From: Ceratobasidium sp. AG-K
Taxonomy: Eukaryota > Basidiomycota > Agaricomycetes > Cantharellales > Ceratobasidiaceae
Direction of reading: 5' to 3'
Length of the DNA stretch: 64,000 bases
Assembly: GCA_037039685.1 (NCBI GenBank)
Contig: JAWNGF010000013.1
Coordinates: forward strand, 145,001-209,000
Part shown: positions 44,201 through 52,340 of the stretch, in pieces
Layout of the letters: each line of letters starts with the position of its first letter
How positions within the stretch are numbered: the stretch's first letter is position 1
Position numbers and translations under genes: made by a program
The notes under the pieces: generated by a model
The model's input: only the letters and a program-made list of their open reading frames with translations
What the model was told of the DNA's origin: nothing
Database searches by the model: none

Positions 44201-46201
44201 ATGTCTATTCAAGAAGACGGAGGGTCACGTCCTTCGTCCACTAGATCAACACGAAGAGGACCCAGTCGGGCGGCAAGGCCTACTGGATCATTAAATGAAC
44301 AAGACATCGCACAAGTTCAAGCGGGAGGTCCCGCCCGGTCACGATCTCAGAGCCAATCCTCAATGCCAGGAGCTTTCAGCATCTCCGACATGACAATAGT
44401 ACAAGAGGAAGAACCCACCTTCACGAATAGAGAACCAGGAGATCTCACAGATGACCCCACTCCAGCTATGATTCGCATTTCAACTGGAAGTCCAGGGCCA
44501 TCACGTCCCTTGTGGCCACTAGGGACTAGGAGGCAGTTCTTTTCTCCCCAGCCTGAGGCTCATGGGGGCGTGTTGCTTGTCCCCATTAGACCTCCTCCTA
44601 CACCACACATTCCAAATGTACCTACAGTCCCTCAAATTGGAGGAACCATCACCAACACAGGACCAATCCCAATGACTTCCCAGCCAGTCACACCAGCGAT
44701 TCCAGCACCACCCTATGTCCCACAGGGTTACTCCGGGCAGCCGACCTCGGTACCACAAGGCGCCGGTGACCCGGGAAGCTCAAGTTCAAGTTCCAGCGCC
44801 AGCGGCGGGACTGTAATCAGTAATTTGGACGACCTGGACAACCTCCTAGAAGGAAGACACAACGCCACCCTTAGGGTTATAGACGGAATGAGGGTCATCA
44901 TGGATCGAAGGCTTAGTGGTCTAGAACAAGCCACACAAGTCCTAGCAAACAACCAACAAATCTTTAACGACTCCATCAACACCCTACAAGGCACCCTAAC
45001 AGACATTCTGAACTCGGCAAGAAATGGCAAACACAATTCCTTTCTAGTCGGACAAGATGTAACACGCCTTCGAAATGAGGTGGCCAACACCCAAGGACTA
45101 GTGAACAATGTATGCGAAGAACTCAACACTACCAGACAAGGGCAACTTGAATGGAACGAAGCAGTTACTCAAGGACTGGAAAACTTACGACAAGAAGGAA
45201 CCTCCTTCGCTACCAAAATCACAGAAGTTCAAGAAGCTATCAACAATATGCGAGAAGAAATCGATGAGACCTCCCTGCACGGAATCCCATCTAGACGATC
45301 AAATTCCCCACCACATCCAGACGCGGAATCCACCAGGATCGACGAACTAGAATTAAGAATCCAACGACTGACCGAGAACTCAAACACCGGTAGCAGTCTA
45401 CGACGTCCCAAAGTAACTCGCCCAGAAGCCTTCGACGGAAAGAAAGGGGAAGGTGCTGAAATGTTCATCACACAAATGGAAAGCTACTTCGTGCGACTAG
45501 GCGATCAATATGCTTCCAATGAAGAAAGGATTCGCAAAGCCCTAGCAAACTTCAAATCCGAGAACAAAGCTGCCACTCACTGGGCACAAGTTCTCTTACG
45601 ATCGCTCAACCAAAGGGAAAATAACCAAAACCTTGCCTCATGGGAAAGCTTCAAAGCACACTTCATGGAACAGTTCAGCGACCCAAACAAAAAATCTAAA
45701 GCCGAAGCTGATATCCGAAAATGCAAACAGAACAACTCTGTAGCAAACTATGCTTCGGAATTCCGATATCTTCTGGTAGACGTAAACTGGGGACAAGAAG
45801 CTCTGATCAACCAGTTCAAGGAAGGATTAAAGCCAGAAGTCAAGACTGAACTAGCTCGCTTCGAACTGACCCTGATCAATGAAGATGGGACAGAACGAGA
45901 ACTTTCCCTTGACCGATGGATCTCAATTGCAATCTCTATTGACCAGAAATTACAGCAAATCAAGACCTCAACAGGAAAGAAGGCTGCCCAACCAGCCGCT
46001 AGTGGACAATCCTCTACAAAACGGCTGCCTGACGAAATATACAAAGCAAGGATAGCAACCAACCGCTGCCTGAAGTGCGGACAGGAAGGACACCGTTCAT
46101 TCAAATGCCCATCCAAGGAATGGATAACAACGGAACCTACTGTTAAAGGAAGGGAAGCAACAATCATAGAAGACTCGGGAAAAGAAGGGGTCTCCCTCTA
46201 A
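44201..46201 (+). CDS. Element A Gag polyprotein
   Basis: 666 aa from ATG 44201, about 200 nt after the presumed start of transcription. The first 200 residues are disordered and Pro/Ser/Gln-rich. A coiled-coil segment spans about 215-345, and the capsid-like region about 400-565 (ARPEAFDGKKGEGAEMFITQ-type start, FMEQFSDPNKKSKAEADIRK, ANYASEFRYLLVDVNWGQEA). A CCHC zinc knuckle lies at residues 623-636 (CLKCGQEGHRSFKC). The stop TAA at 46199-46201 is bypassed by -1 frameshifting to make Gag-Pol. It assembles the cytoplasmic virus-like particle. Confidence 0.9.
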   Translation: MSIQEDGGSRPSSTRSTRRGPSRAARPTGSLNEQDIAQVQAGGPARSRSQSQSSMPGAFSISDMTIVQEEEPTFTNREPGDLTDDPTPAMIRISTGSPGPSRPLWPLGTRRQFFSPQPEAHGGVLLVPIRPPPTPHIPNVPTVPQIGGTITNTGPIPMTSQPVTPAIPAPPYVPQGYSGQPTSVPQGAGDPGSSSSSSSASGGTVISNLDDLDNLLEGRHNATLRVIDGMRVIMDRRLSGLEQATQVLANNQQIFNDSINTLQGTLTDILNSARNGKHNSFLVGQDVTRLRNEVANTQGLVNNVCEELNTTRQGQLEWNEAVTQGLENLRQEGTSFATKITEVQEAINNMREEIDETSLHGIPSRRSNSPPHPDAESTRIDELELRIQRLTENSNTGSSLRRPKVTRPEAFDGKKGEGAEMFITQMESYFVRLGDQYASNEERIRKALANFKSENKAATHWAQVLLRSLNQRENNQNLASWESFKAHFMEQFSDPNKKSKAEADIRKCKQNNSVANYASEFRYLLVDVNWGQEALINQFKEGLKPEVKTELARFELTLINEDGTERELSLDRWISIAISIDQKLQQIKTSTGKKAAQPAASGQSSTKRLPDEIYKARIATNRCLKCGQEGHRSFKCPSKEWITTEPTVKGREATIIEDSGKEGVSL

Positions 46202-46218
46202 CTGTGTGTGGAGAGACC
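46177..46218 (+). promoter_or_regulatory. Element A -1 ribosomal frameshift site with stimulatory hairpin
   Basis: The heptamer G GGA AAA (46177-46183) is in the gag phase required for simultaneous -1 slippage, and the -1 frame after it runs directly into pol. Five nt later, GGTCTC (46189-46194) can pair with GAGACC (46213-46218), extended by CC/GG past a bulged A. The pol frame is open only from 46147, so the shift must occur in the last 55 nt of gag. Element C has the same site. Confidence 0.7.
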
Positions 46219-49200
46219 AAGAAACCGGCAACGGAAACAATGTACTTTAGAGCGACAAATGAATCTACCATTGTTTACACGAACGTTACCGGAATCACAG
46301 AACCCATCCCAACCCTCATCGATTCTGGAGCATCAAAGAACTTCCTGGACATCTCGTGGGCTCGGTCCAATAACATTCCACTCATAGAACTCTCCTCTCC
46401 TAGAAGAGTAATTGGTATCCAGGGGAAAGAACTCTCTCACCAGATACGCTTCAAAGCAAAACTGGAACTGGAAATAGAAGGAAGGACCTTCAAACAAGTC
46501 TTCTTCGCCATGCCCACTGGAGAAACTAAACTTATCCTAGGATTGGAATGGTTAGAAGAATCAAACCCTATCATCGATTGGAAAACAAAGCACATATCAT
46601 GGCGAACAGAAGCCATGCAAGCAAGGACGGCCTCAATAGACGACCTGCCCGAAGAATTCAAGGAATTTGCCGATGTCTTTAGCGAAGAAAAATTCAAGAG
46701 AATCCCAGATCACCGCCCATACGACTGTGCCATCGACTTCAAGGAAGGGGCTGAACTCCCGAAACCAGCCAGACCTATCCCACTGTCTCCAGCAGAATCA
46801 ATTGCACTGAGAGAATACTTGGATGAAGAAATAGCAGCGGGGAAAATTCGACCAAGCAAATCACCCATTGCATCGCCTTGCTTCTTTGTCAAAAAACCGA
46901 TCGATCCCAAGAATCCGGGAGCAGTTCGGCAACTACGGCTCGTTCAGGATCTTAGAGGAGTAAACGCCATTACGAAAGACGACAGATTCCCAATGCCCCT
47001 AATGGAAGACCTCTTGGATAAAATCAAGGATGCAAAGATTTTTTCCAAGATCGATTTACGCATGGGTTTCAACAATATCAGGATCAGGGAGGGAGACGAA
47101 TGGAAGACAGCCTTCAGAACAAAGGAAGGACTGTTCGAATATGTTGTCATGCCTTTTGGACTAAAAAACGCGCCCGCCATATTCCAAAGATACATGAACC
47201 ACATCTTCCATGATCTCATCGACATATGTGTCATAGTTTATATCGACGACATCCTAGTCTTCTCTAAGAACAGAAGTCAACATGCCGTGGATGTCAGGAA
47301 GGTGCTAAAAATCTTACTGGAAGAAAACCTTTTCGCAAAGCTTCCGAAATGCGAATTCTTTGTCACCAAATTAACATATACTGGACTTGGAATCAGCGAT
47401 TCGGGCATCTCGATGGAGGAAGAAAAAGTCAAGGCAATAAAGGAGTGGAAGGAACCAAGAACACTCAAGCAGGTCCAAGCATTCCTAGGATTCGCAAACT
47501 TCTACCGAAGATTTGTACCGAATTTCAGCCGATTAGCAAAACCCCTGACATCCTTAACAAGAAAGGAGAGCAAATGGGAATGGGGAAGCGATCAGCAGGA
47601 AGCGTTTGAAGCCCTAAAGACGGAAATCAGCAAGGAACCCACACTACGCCATCCAAACCCGGACAAACCCTTCTTCTTGGAAACAGACGCAAGCAGAGTA
47701 GCAATGGGAGCAATCCTGTCGCAAAGGCAAGATGATGGCTACCTACACCCTATTGCTTTTCTTTCAAAATCTTTCAATGAGGCTCAACTCAACTACGACG
47801 TCCACGATAAGGAACTTATGGCGATCATAGAATCTTTAACACATTGGAGGCTTTACCTCGAAGGAACAAAGGATCCTATTACCATCTACACCGATCATAG
47901 GAACCTACAGTTCTGGAAGGAAGCAAGAACTTTCAACCGCCGACATGCAAGATGGCACCAATTGCTCGCTTCCTATAACTTTGATATCATATATCGGCCT
48001 GGAATCCTGTCATCAAAGCCGGACCTGTTGTCAAGATGGTCAGATCATGAAGATATCCCGACACCTGAACAAGTGATGATATCTGCCGAAAGGTTGAAGG
48101 GATTTATGGGACACGTTGACACGAACATCATAGAAACTATCAAAGAGGCTCAGGAGACAGACGAAGGACTGGCACAAATCAGAGAAATCTGCAAGTCAAG
48201 GGAAACGTTACCAAAAGCCCTGCAACACAGCGCAAAAGACTATGATTTCAAGGAAGGACTATTATGGTTTAAGGGAAGGATCTACGTGCCGGAGGATAAG
48301 GAATCCAGACTAGCCGTCATGCGAGCTCATCACGACTCAAAAATTGCAGGACATCAAGGACAGGCTAGAACACTGGAACTAATATCAAGAAGATACTTCT
48401 GGCCAGGAATGAAGCAAAGCATAAACAGATACGTGGAATCATGCGAGACCTGCCAACGGACAAAGGGATCGAAGTCCATAGTCCCGATCAAGCCTCTGGA
48501 GATTCCAAAAGGACCGTGGGAAGACATAGCATTTGACTTCGTGGTGAAGTTGCCAAAATCCAGGGGGTCAGATAGCATCTTAGTAGTGGTGGACCGATTC
48601 TCAAGAATGGCGCACTTCATACCCTGCAAAGAATCTCACACGGCAAGCGACCTTGCAAATCTCTTCATCACAAATGTTTGGAAATTGCACAGTTTTCCAA
48701 AAAGTACTATCTCAGACCGAGGGACTACGTTCAATTCCAAACTTATGAAAGCCATATATGAAAAAATTGGAACTAGCCCAGGTTTCAGTACCGCCTACCA
48801 CCCCCAAACAGATGGAATAATGGAAAGGATCAACCAATGGATGGAAGGCTGGCTGCGATCATTCGTCAACTACCGGCAGGATGATTGGGCGGACTTATTA
48901 CCAATTGCGGAGTTCAGCTATAATCTACAGAAACACCGCGTAACAGGTAGTTCCCCTTTTGAAATTGTCTACGGGAGGGAACCACTGTGGAATATATCTG
49001 CAGAAGAATCAACAGTTCCTGAAGCAAACAACATCACAGGAAAATGGCGTAAAATCCACGACAAAGCAATTGCATCAATGGAAATCCAAAGGCTTCCAGA
49101 AGAAGAACCGAAGAATGAGTACCAAGAAGGAGATCTAGTGTGGCTGCTGGGAAAGAACATTCAAACAAAAAGACCCTCAAAGAAACTGGACAACAAAAAG

Positions 49201-50118
49201 CACGGGCCATTTGTTGTGAAGCGACAGATAGGGTCACACGCTTACAAACTGGATTTGCCGGCAACAATGAGGGTGCATCCTGTTTTCCACATCGAGTTGC
49301 TCAGCCCTTACAAAGGAGACACTGAATTCAGCCGTAACCAACCCCGACCACCACCGATCATAACAGAAGAAGGGGAAGAAGAATACAAAGTAGAGAAGAT
49401 TTTGGACTGGAAAGAGACAAAGGACGGTCTTTTTTACAGGGTCAGATGGAAGGGCTATGGAAGTGAAGAAGACACAGAACAAAGGGCGGAAGATTTTGGT
49501 CACCTTTCAAAGATCATCAAGGATCTTCTACGCCGACACCCCGAAGCTCCCACGCCATCCAACTACGTTCCAGGAAAGATAAAAGGCAGAAGGGGCGAAA
49601 CTAGCAACGACATCTGCAAAACCTGCAACTACTCAAATCTTCGCTCCTCGCTCAACTCTCTAAACCTCTTCTGCACTCTAAAATGCCTGCCGTCAGCCGT
49701 GCTACCATCGCCAACAACCTCGTCCGCATCCTCGAAGGACCTGCTTTCGCCACGGCAAGGATCCTCGACTCCGGGGCCGCACTCTACGTTTTTAAACGGT
49801 CCCAACAAAGCTCGGGAAGGATGCACTTTAGGGCGTCGGACGACGTCCTGCACTCGGACCTGGGAGAGTTCCAATGGGTTGGAAAAAAGTGGCCAACACA
49901 AATGCAACTCCTACGGAAGGACATATTCGTCTGCCGAGGGTGCGCGGCTTTCCAGGTCTCCGAGGTTATCCTCCTCTCCACCCACATGCTCGGGGTGGTT
50001 GAATGGGGACAAGAGGGAGCATACTCGAGCGAATGGGTACCCGGGTACGACAGAAGGCAGCCAACTCTTCGGCCTAGATGGTACGACGCTTGGGACGCCA
50101 ACTACGAGAAGGACCTAA
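46204..50118 (+). CDS. Element A Pol polyprotein (protease, RT, RNase H, integrase, chromodomain)
   Basis: This frame has no ATG at its start and is reached by frameshifting. Counting from 46204: retropepsin LIDSGASKNF (Asp 40), RT with LVQDLRGVNAIT and YIDD (346-349), RNase H with the first Asp at 495 and TDHRNLQFW, integrase H2C2 zinc finger (HHDSKIAGHQG...CETCQ, about 703-745), and DDE core with FDFVVKLP, ISDRGTTFNS and MERINQ. A GPF module (KHGPFVVKRQIGSHAY) and a chromodomain (about 1060-1110, RVRWKGYGSEEDT) follow. After about residue 1160 the frame is Ser/Thr/Pro-rich sequence that overlaps ORF3 and is poorly conserved, so the functional protein may end near the chromodomain. It belongs to the chromovirus branch of Ty3/Gypsy. 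Confidence 0.92.
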   Translation: MCGETKKPATETMYFRATNESTIVYTNVTGITEPIPTLIDSGASKNFLDISWARSNNIPLIELSSPRRVIGIQGKELSHQIRFKAKLELEIEGRTFKQVFFAMPTGETKLILGLEWLEESNPIIDWKTKHISWRTEAMQARTASIDDLPEEFKEFADVFSEEKFKRIPDHRPYDCAIDFKEGAELPKPARPIPLSPAESIALREYLDEEIAAGKIRPSKSPIASPCFFVKKPIDPKNPGAVRQLRLVQDLRGVNAITKDDRFPMPLMEDLLDKIKDAKIFSKIDLRMGFNNIRIREGDEWKTAFRTKEGLFEYVVMPFGLKNAPAIFQRYMNHIFHDLIDICVIVYIDDILVFSKNRSQHAVDVRKVLKILLEENLFAKLPKCEFFVTKLTYTGLGISDSGISMEEEKVKAIKEWKEPRTLKQVQAFLGFANFYRRFVPNFSRLAKPLTSLTRKESKWEWGSDQQEAFEALKTEISKEPTLRHPNPDKPFFLETDASRVAMGAILSQRQDDGYLHPIAFLSKSFNEAQLNYDVHDKELMAIIESLTHWRLYLEGTKDPITIYTDHRNLQFWKEARTFNRRHARWHQLLASYNFDIIYRPGILSSKPDLLSRWSDHEDIPTPEQVMISAERLKGFMGHVDTNIIETIKEAQETDEGLAQIREICKSRETLPKALQHSAKDYDFKEGLLWFKGRIYVPEDKESRLAVMRAHHDSKIAGHQGQARTLELISRRYFWPGMKQSINRYVESCETCQRTKGSKSIVPIKPLEIPKGPWEDIAFDFVVKLPKSRGSDSILVVVDRFSRMAHFIPCKESHTASDLANLFITNVWKLHSFPKSTISDRGTTFNSKLMKAIYEKIGTSPGFSTAYHPQTDGIMERINQWMEGWLRSFVNYRQDDWADLLPIAEFSYNLQKHRVTGSSPFEIVYGREPLWNISAEESTVPEANNITGKWRKIHDKAIASMEIQRLPEEEPKNEYQEGDLVWLLGKNIQTKRPSKKLDNKKHGPFVVKRQIGSHAYKLDLPATMRVHPVFHIELLSPYKGDTEFSRNQPRPPPIITEEGEEEYKVEKILDWKETKDGLFYRVRWKGYGSEEDTEQRAEDFGHLSKIIKDLLRRHPEAPTPSNYVPGKIKGRRGETSNDICKTCNYSNLRSSLNSLNLFCTLKCLPSAVLPSPTTSSASSKDLLSPRQGSSTPGPHSTFLNGPNKAREGCTLGRRTTSCTRTWESSNGLEKSGQHKCNSYGRTYSSAEGARLSRSPRLSSSPPTCSGWLNGDKREHTRANGYPGTTEGSQLFGLDGTTLGTPTTRRT

Positions 50119-50447
50119 GCAACTGGAGGATGGAGAGGGGCCGATACCAGAAAGAGAAGATTGACTGGGAGCCCTTCTGGTGGAAGAAGGAGGAGACTGA
50201 TGTGTCAGCATGGAAGGAGGTGGAGCCCGACGTGCGCCAGTGGGACAAGGGGTTTGTGGAGGTTCAGGAAAGGATTTTGGACTGGGCCAAGGCGGACTGG
50301 ACAAAGGAGGAGACCTGGGAGGAATGGGAGAAATTCTCGGACGAACCAGGCAATACCGTTTTCAATCCGATCGACCTGACCTTGGAGGAGGAGGAGGGGT
50401 TGGAGGAGTTTATGCTGAAAAAGGAAAAGGACTGTGCAGTGCAGTAG
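49683..50447 (+). CDS. Element A ORF3, unknown Trp-rich protein
   Basis: 254 aa from ATG 49683 to TAG 50445-50447. It overlaps the last 436 nt of the pol frame and then continues alone. The N-terminal half (VRILEGPAFATARILDSGAA, FVCRGCAAFQVSEV, LGVVEWGQEGAYSSEWVPGY) looks globular, with one CxxC pair. The C-terminal half is highly charged and rich in Trp (WEPFWWKKEE, TWEEWEKF). There is no signal peptide or membrane segment, so it is not a typical env, and no known domain is recognised. Element C has the same 254-aa ORF. In the overlap the ORF3 proteins differ at about 10 of 145 sites and the pol frame at about 20, so ORF3 appears to be the constrained frame. Mode of expression unknown (spliced or subgenomic RNA, or reinitiation). 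Confidence 0.75.
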   Translation: MPAVSRATIANNLVRILEGPAFATARILDSGAALYVFKRSQQSSGRMHFRASDDVLHSDLGEFQWVGKKWPTQMQLLRKDIFVCRGCAAFQVSEVILLSTHMLGVVEWGQEGAYSSEWVPGYDRRQPTLRPRWYDAWDANYEKDLSNWRMERGRYQKEKIDWEPFWWKKEETDVSAWKEVEPDVRQWDKGFVEVQERILDWAKADWTKEETWEEWEKFSDEPGNTVFNPIDLTLEEEEGLEEFMLKKEKDCAVQ

Positions 50448-50476
50448 GTCCGTTCAGGTCCCCCAAACGGACTCTT

Positions 50477-50485
50477 AGGGGGGAG
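50477..50485 (+). other. Element A polypurine tract
   Basis: AGGGGGGAG, 3 nt before the 3' LTR; the likely plus-strand primer site. Element C has the same tract. Confidence 0.7.
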
Positions 50486-50488
50486 TAA

Positions 50489-50944
50489 TGTCGTGAGCTA
50501 GCTCACTCCATCGGACTTGCCCACCGTCTTGCCCGCCTGTCTTCCGTTTTGTGTTGTGTTCCCCGTTTCCGTTTGCCGCGTTGCCACCTTCTTGTGGTTG
50601 TTCTGTTACTTTGTGTAACGCGGCTGTGCTTTGTACGAGTCATGTCTGTTCATACAGCATGACTCACTTGGACACTCCTGACTGGTTGACTGCTGTGACT
50701 CATGTGGCTGCGTCCTGTATGACTTGGCCGCTTCCTGAATATATATAGAGGACCAACAAGCCTGGTAACCCCAGCTTGTTTTGTCTCGTCAAAACATCCC
50801 TTTGAGTGACACTCTGAACCACCCCTACCCTCAAGAGCCTACAGACACTTAAGTGTGTTGCGGTTCGAGAGGTCACTTAGGTCTTAGTGCCGTCCACTCT
50901 CCATCGCGGCTTGTCTCATAGCCACCAAGAAGAAGCTTACGACA
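50489..50944 (+). repeat. Element A 3' LTR
   Basis: 456 bp, with two visible differences from the 5' LTR (T at 50518 and 50725, both TTG for TCG). The right flank TAGAG does not repeat the left flank TCAAG. Confidence 0.92.
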
Positions 50945-51744
50945 TAGAGGCTATCAGGCGCCACCTGGGCCTCAGTGATAGCCATGAAGATCACCTTACA
51001 TGGCTCGAGTGGCGGGTGAGTCAAGTAACTGATGATCACACGCAGGACTAACATCTCAGCATAGGAGCTCATTCGGACGTGGAGCTCGATGGCCAACCTC
51101 GACTTCAACCTGACCTGGAAGCAGCAGGACAAAGGCTGGGTTGGCACCCTGGTTACACTGGTAAGTGCTGGTTTCTGTCTCCGATTTTTTTTCCTTTTAT
51201 GACTGTCTGTTAGATTCGTGACCGTATCCCCGCCTTCCAGCGCTTTGTCAGCAACTGGGGAGCAGAGTACCTCGTGCAGGATTGTTTCAACCACCGTCGT
51301 GGCCATTGCCTTTCCAAGGCCCGCAACCCAAGCTCAGATCGGCCCAAGAAGAAGCGTCGGACAACCACAACCAAGACTAGCAAGAAGGCCAGTAATCACC
51401 CCAAGGAAGGCCCCAAGGCTCCCCGCAGCAACGAAGCCCCACCCCAACGACCTACCCCACAGCCCATTCCAAGGCCACCCCCACCTCGATCCATGGATAC
51501 TGAGCAACGCACCAGGGGTGCAACAAACCCGCCCAGTGGCAACAGGGGTACCCCGCCAACTGGTGAGCAAACTGAAGAGCAAGATGATGCTCACCCTGAT
51601 CGTCGTCCCAATGCTGGAGATGGCCATCGTGGTCGTCGCGGCCGTGGGCTTGATTTTGGTGACCGCCCACCTCCCTCAATGAACACACGGTCACGAGCCA
51701 AGAAGAATCCTCCAGTGGAGGATGGCAGTGATGAGGAAGAGTAG
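50945..51744 (+). pseudogene. Coiled-coil disordered protein, 3' half, split by element A
   Basis: Continues the exon cut at 43713: 50945-51015 (VEAIRRHLGLSDSHEDHLTW), 51065-51160 (ELIRTWSSMANLDFNLTWKQ), and 51214-51744, ending at TAG. The first part is helical, with Trp residues; exon 4 begins RDRIPAFQRFVSNWGAEYLV and then turns into Lys/Pro/Gly-rich disorder with an RGRRGRGLDFG segment. All introns have GT/AG ends and phases agree. Uncharacterised Agaricomycete proteins of similar layout exist (from memory). With 7.2 kb of retrotransposon inside exon 2, a normal product is unlikely. Confidence 0.62.
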
Positions 51745-51787
51745 TCAGTGTTGTGAACGTTTAGTTTTTGCATTATACCTACTGATT

Positions 51788-52284
51788 TGTCGTGACCTGT
51801 CCCGCCCTCTCTCTGTTTCTGCGGCCTCGTGGCTTGTTCTAGCGCCTTATGCGCTCTTTCTGTATAGATGTGCCCTCTCCCTCGCTTAGTGAGGTGTATG
51901 GATGATGTGTCACCATGAGTCATATGACTCATGCTGTTTTCTATTGGCTGGCCTACGCAGCCCCTTTATGACTCGGACTCTGACTCAGACCTGTGACTCA
52001 TGTATGTACTTTGACTCACTTGTTTTCTGAGTATATATACTGGCTTGCAAGCATGGTCATCCCCAGCTTGCTTCGTCTCGTCAACTCTCCCTGCAGTGTG
52101 AACAGAGGCACTTGGCTACTTAGCCTTCAGCGCAGCCACCTGGACTTAGGAGCTAGTGACTTGTACTGACAAGACTAGCGTTTGTCCACCTTAGTGATAG
52201 AGTCTTAAAAGACTTATCACATATTGTTCCACATCTCAAAGGCCATTAGCGGTCGTCAACCATAGGCATTAGCAGGTTGCGACA
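51788..52284 (+). repeat. Element B 5' LTR
   Basis: About 497 bp, TGTCGTGACC...GGTTGCGACA, imperfect inverted ends. The 3' border is set by the self-priming site, which begins 2 nt later exactly as in A and C; the 5' border rests on the inverted-end match. It contains GAGTATATATACTGG (TATA, about 52029-52043) and repeated TGACTC/GACTCA motifs. The partner LTR lies outside the window. Confidence 0.72.
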
Positions 52285-52286
52285 TT

Positions 52287-52298
52287 GCGAAGCAAGCT
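52287..52298 (+). other. Element B primer-binding site (self-priming)
   Basis: GCGAAGCAAGCT, 2 nt after the LTR, pairs with AGCTTGCTTCGT within the LTR (about 52066-52077): 11 Watson-Crick pairs plus a possible G-U. Relative to A/C, both sides have changed together at two positions. Confidence 0.7.
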
Positions 52299-52340
52299 CT
52301 TAGTACGCTGAGCCACGAGAAAACAAGGTCACGTGACGAC

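Larger units (their letters stand above)
43714..50944 (+). mobile_element. Element A: complete Ty3/Gypsy chromodomain LTR retrotransposon with a third ORF
   Basis: 7231 bp with two 456-bp LTRs (43714-44169, 50489-50944) beginning TGTCGTGAGC and ending GCTTACGACA. Order: LTR, self-priming PBS, gag, -1 frameshift, pol (protease, RT, RNase H, integrase, chromodomain), ORF3, polypurine tract, LTR. The LTRs differ at two positions that I can see. There is no target-site duplication: the flanks are TCAAG and TAGAG. The coding frames are open; the clearest lesion is Gly to Arg next to the RNase H Asp (DASRVAMG where element C has DASGVAMG). It splits a host exon. Confidence 0.93.

Noticed and set aside
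49755..49790. LDSGAA in ORF3 resembles the retropepsin DSG signature
   Set aside because: No flap or second conserved hydrophobic-hydrophobic-Gly motif follows, and the element already has a protease in pol; most likely chance.
49683..50118. C-terminal extension of Pol as a functional domain
   Set aside because: The sequence is Ser/Thr/Pro-rich, diverges about twice as fast as the overlapping ORF3 and shows no fold; treated as a by-product of the ORF3 overlap.
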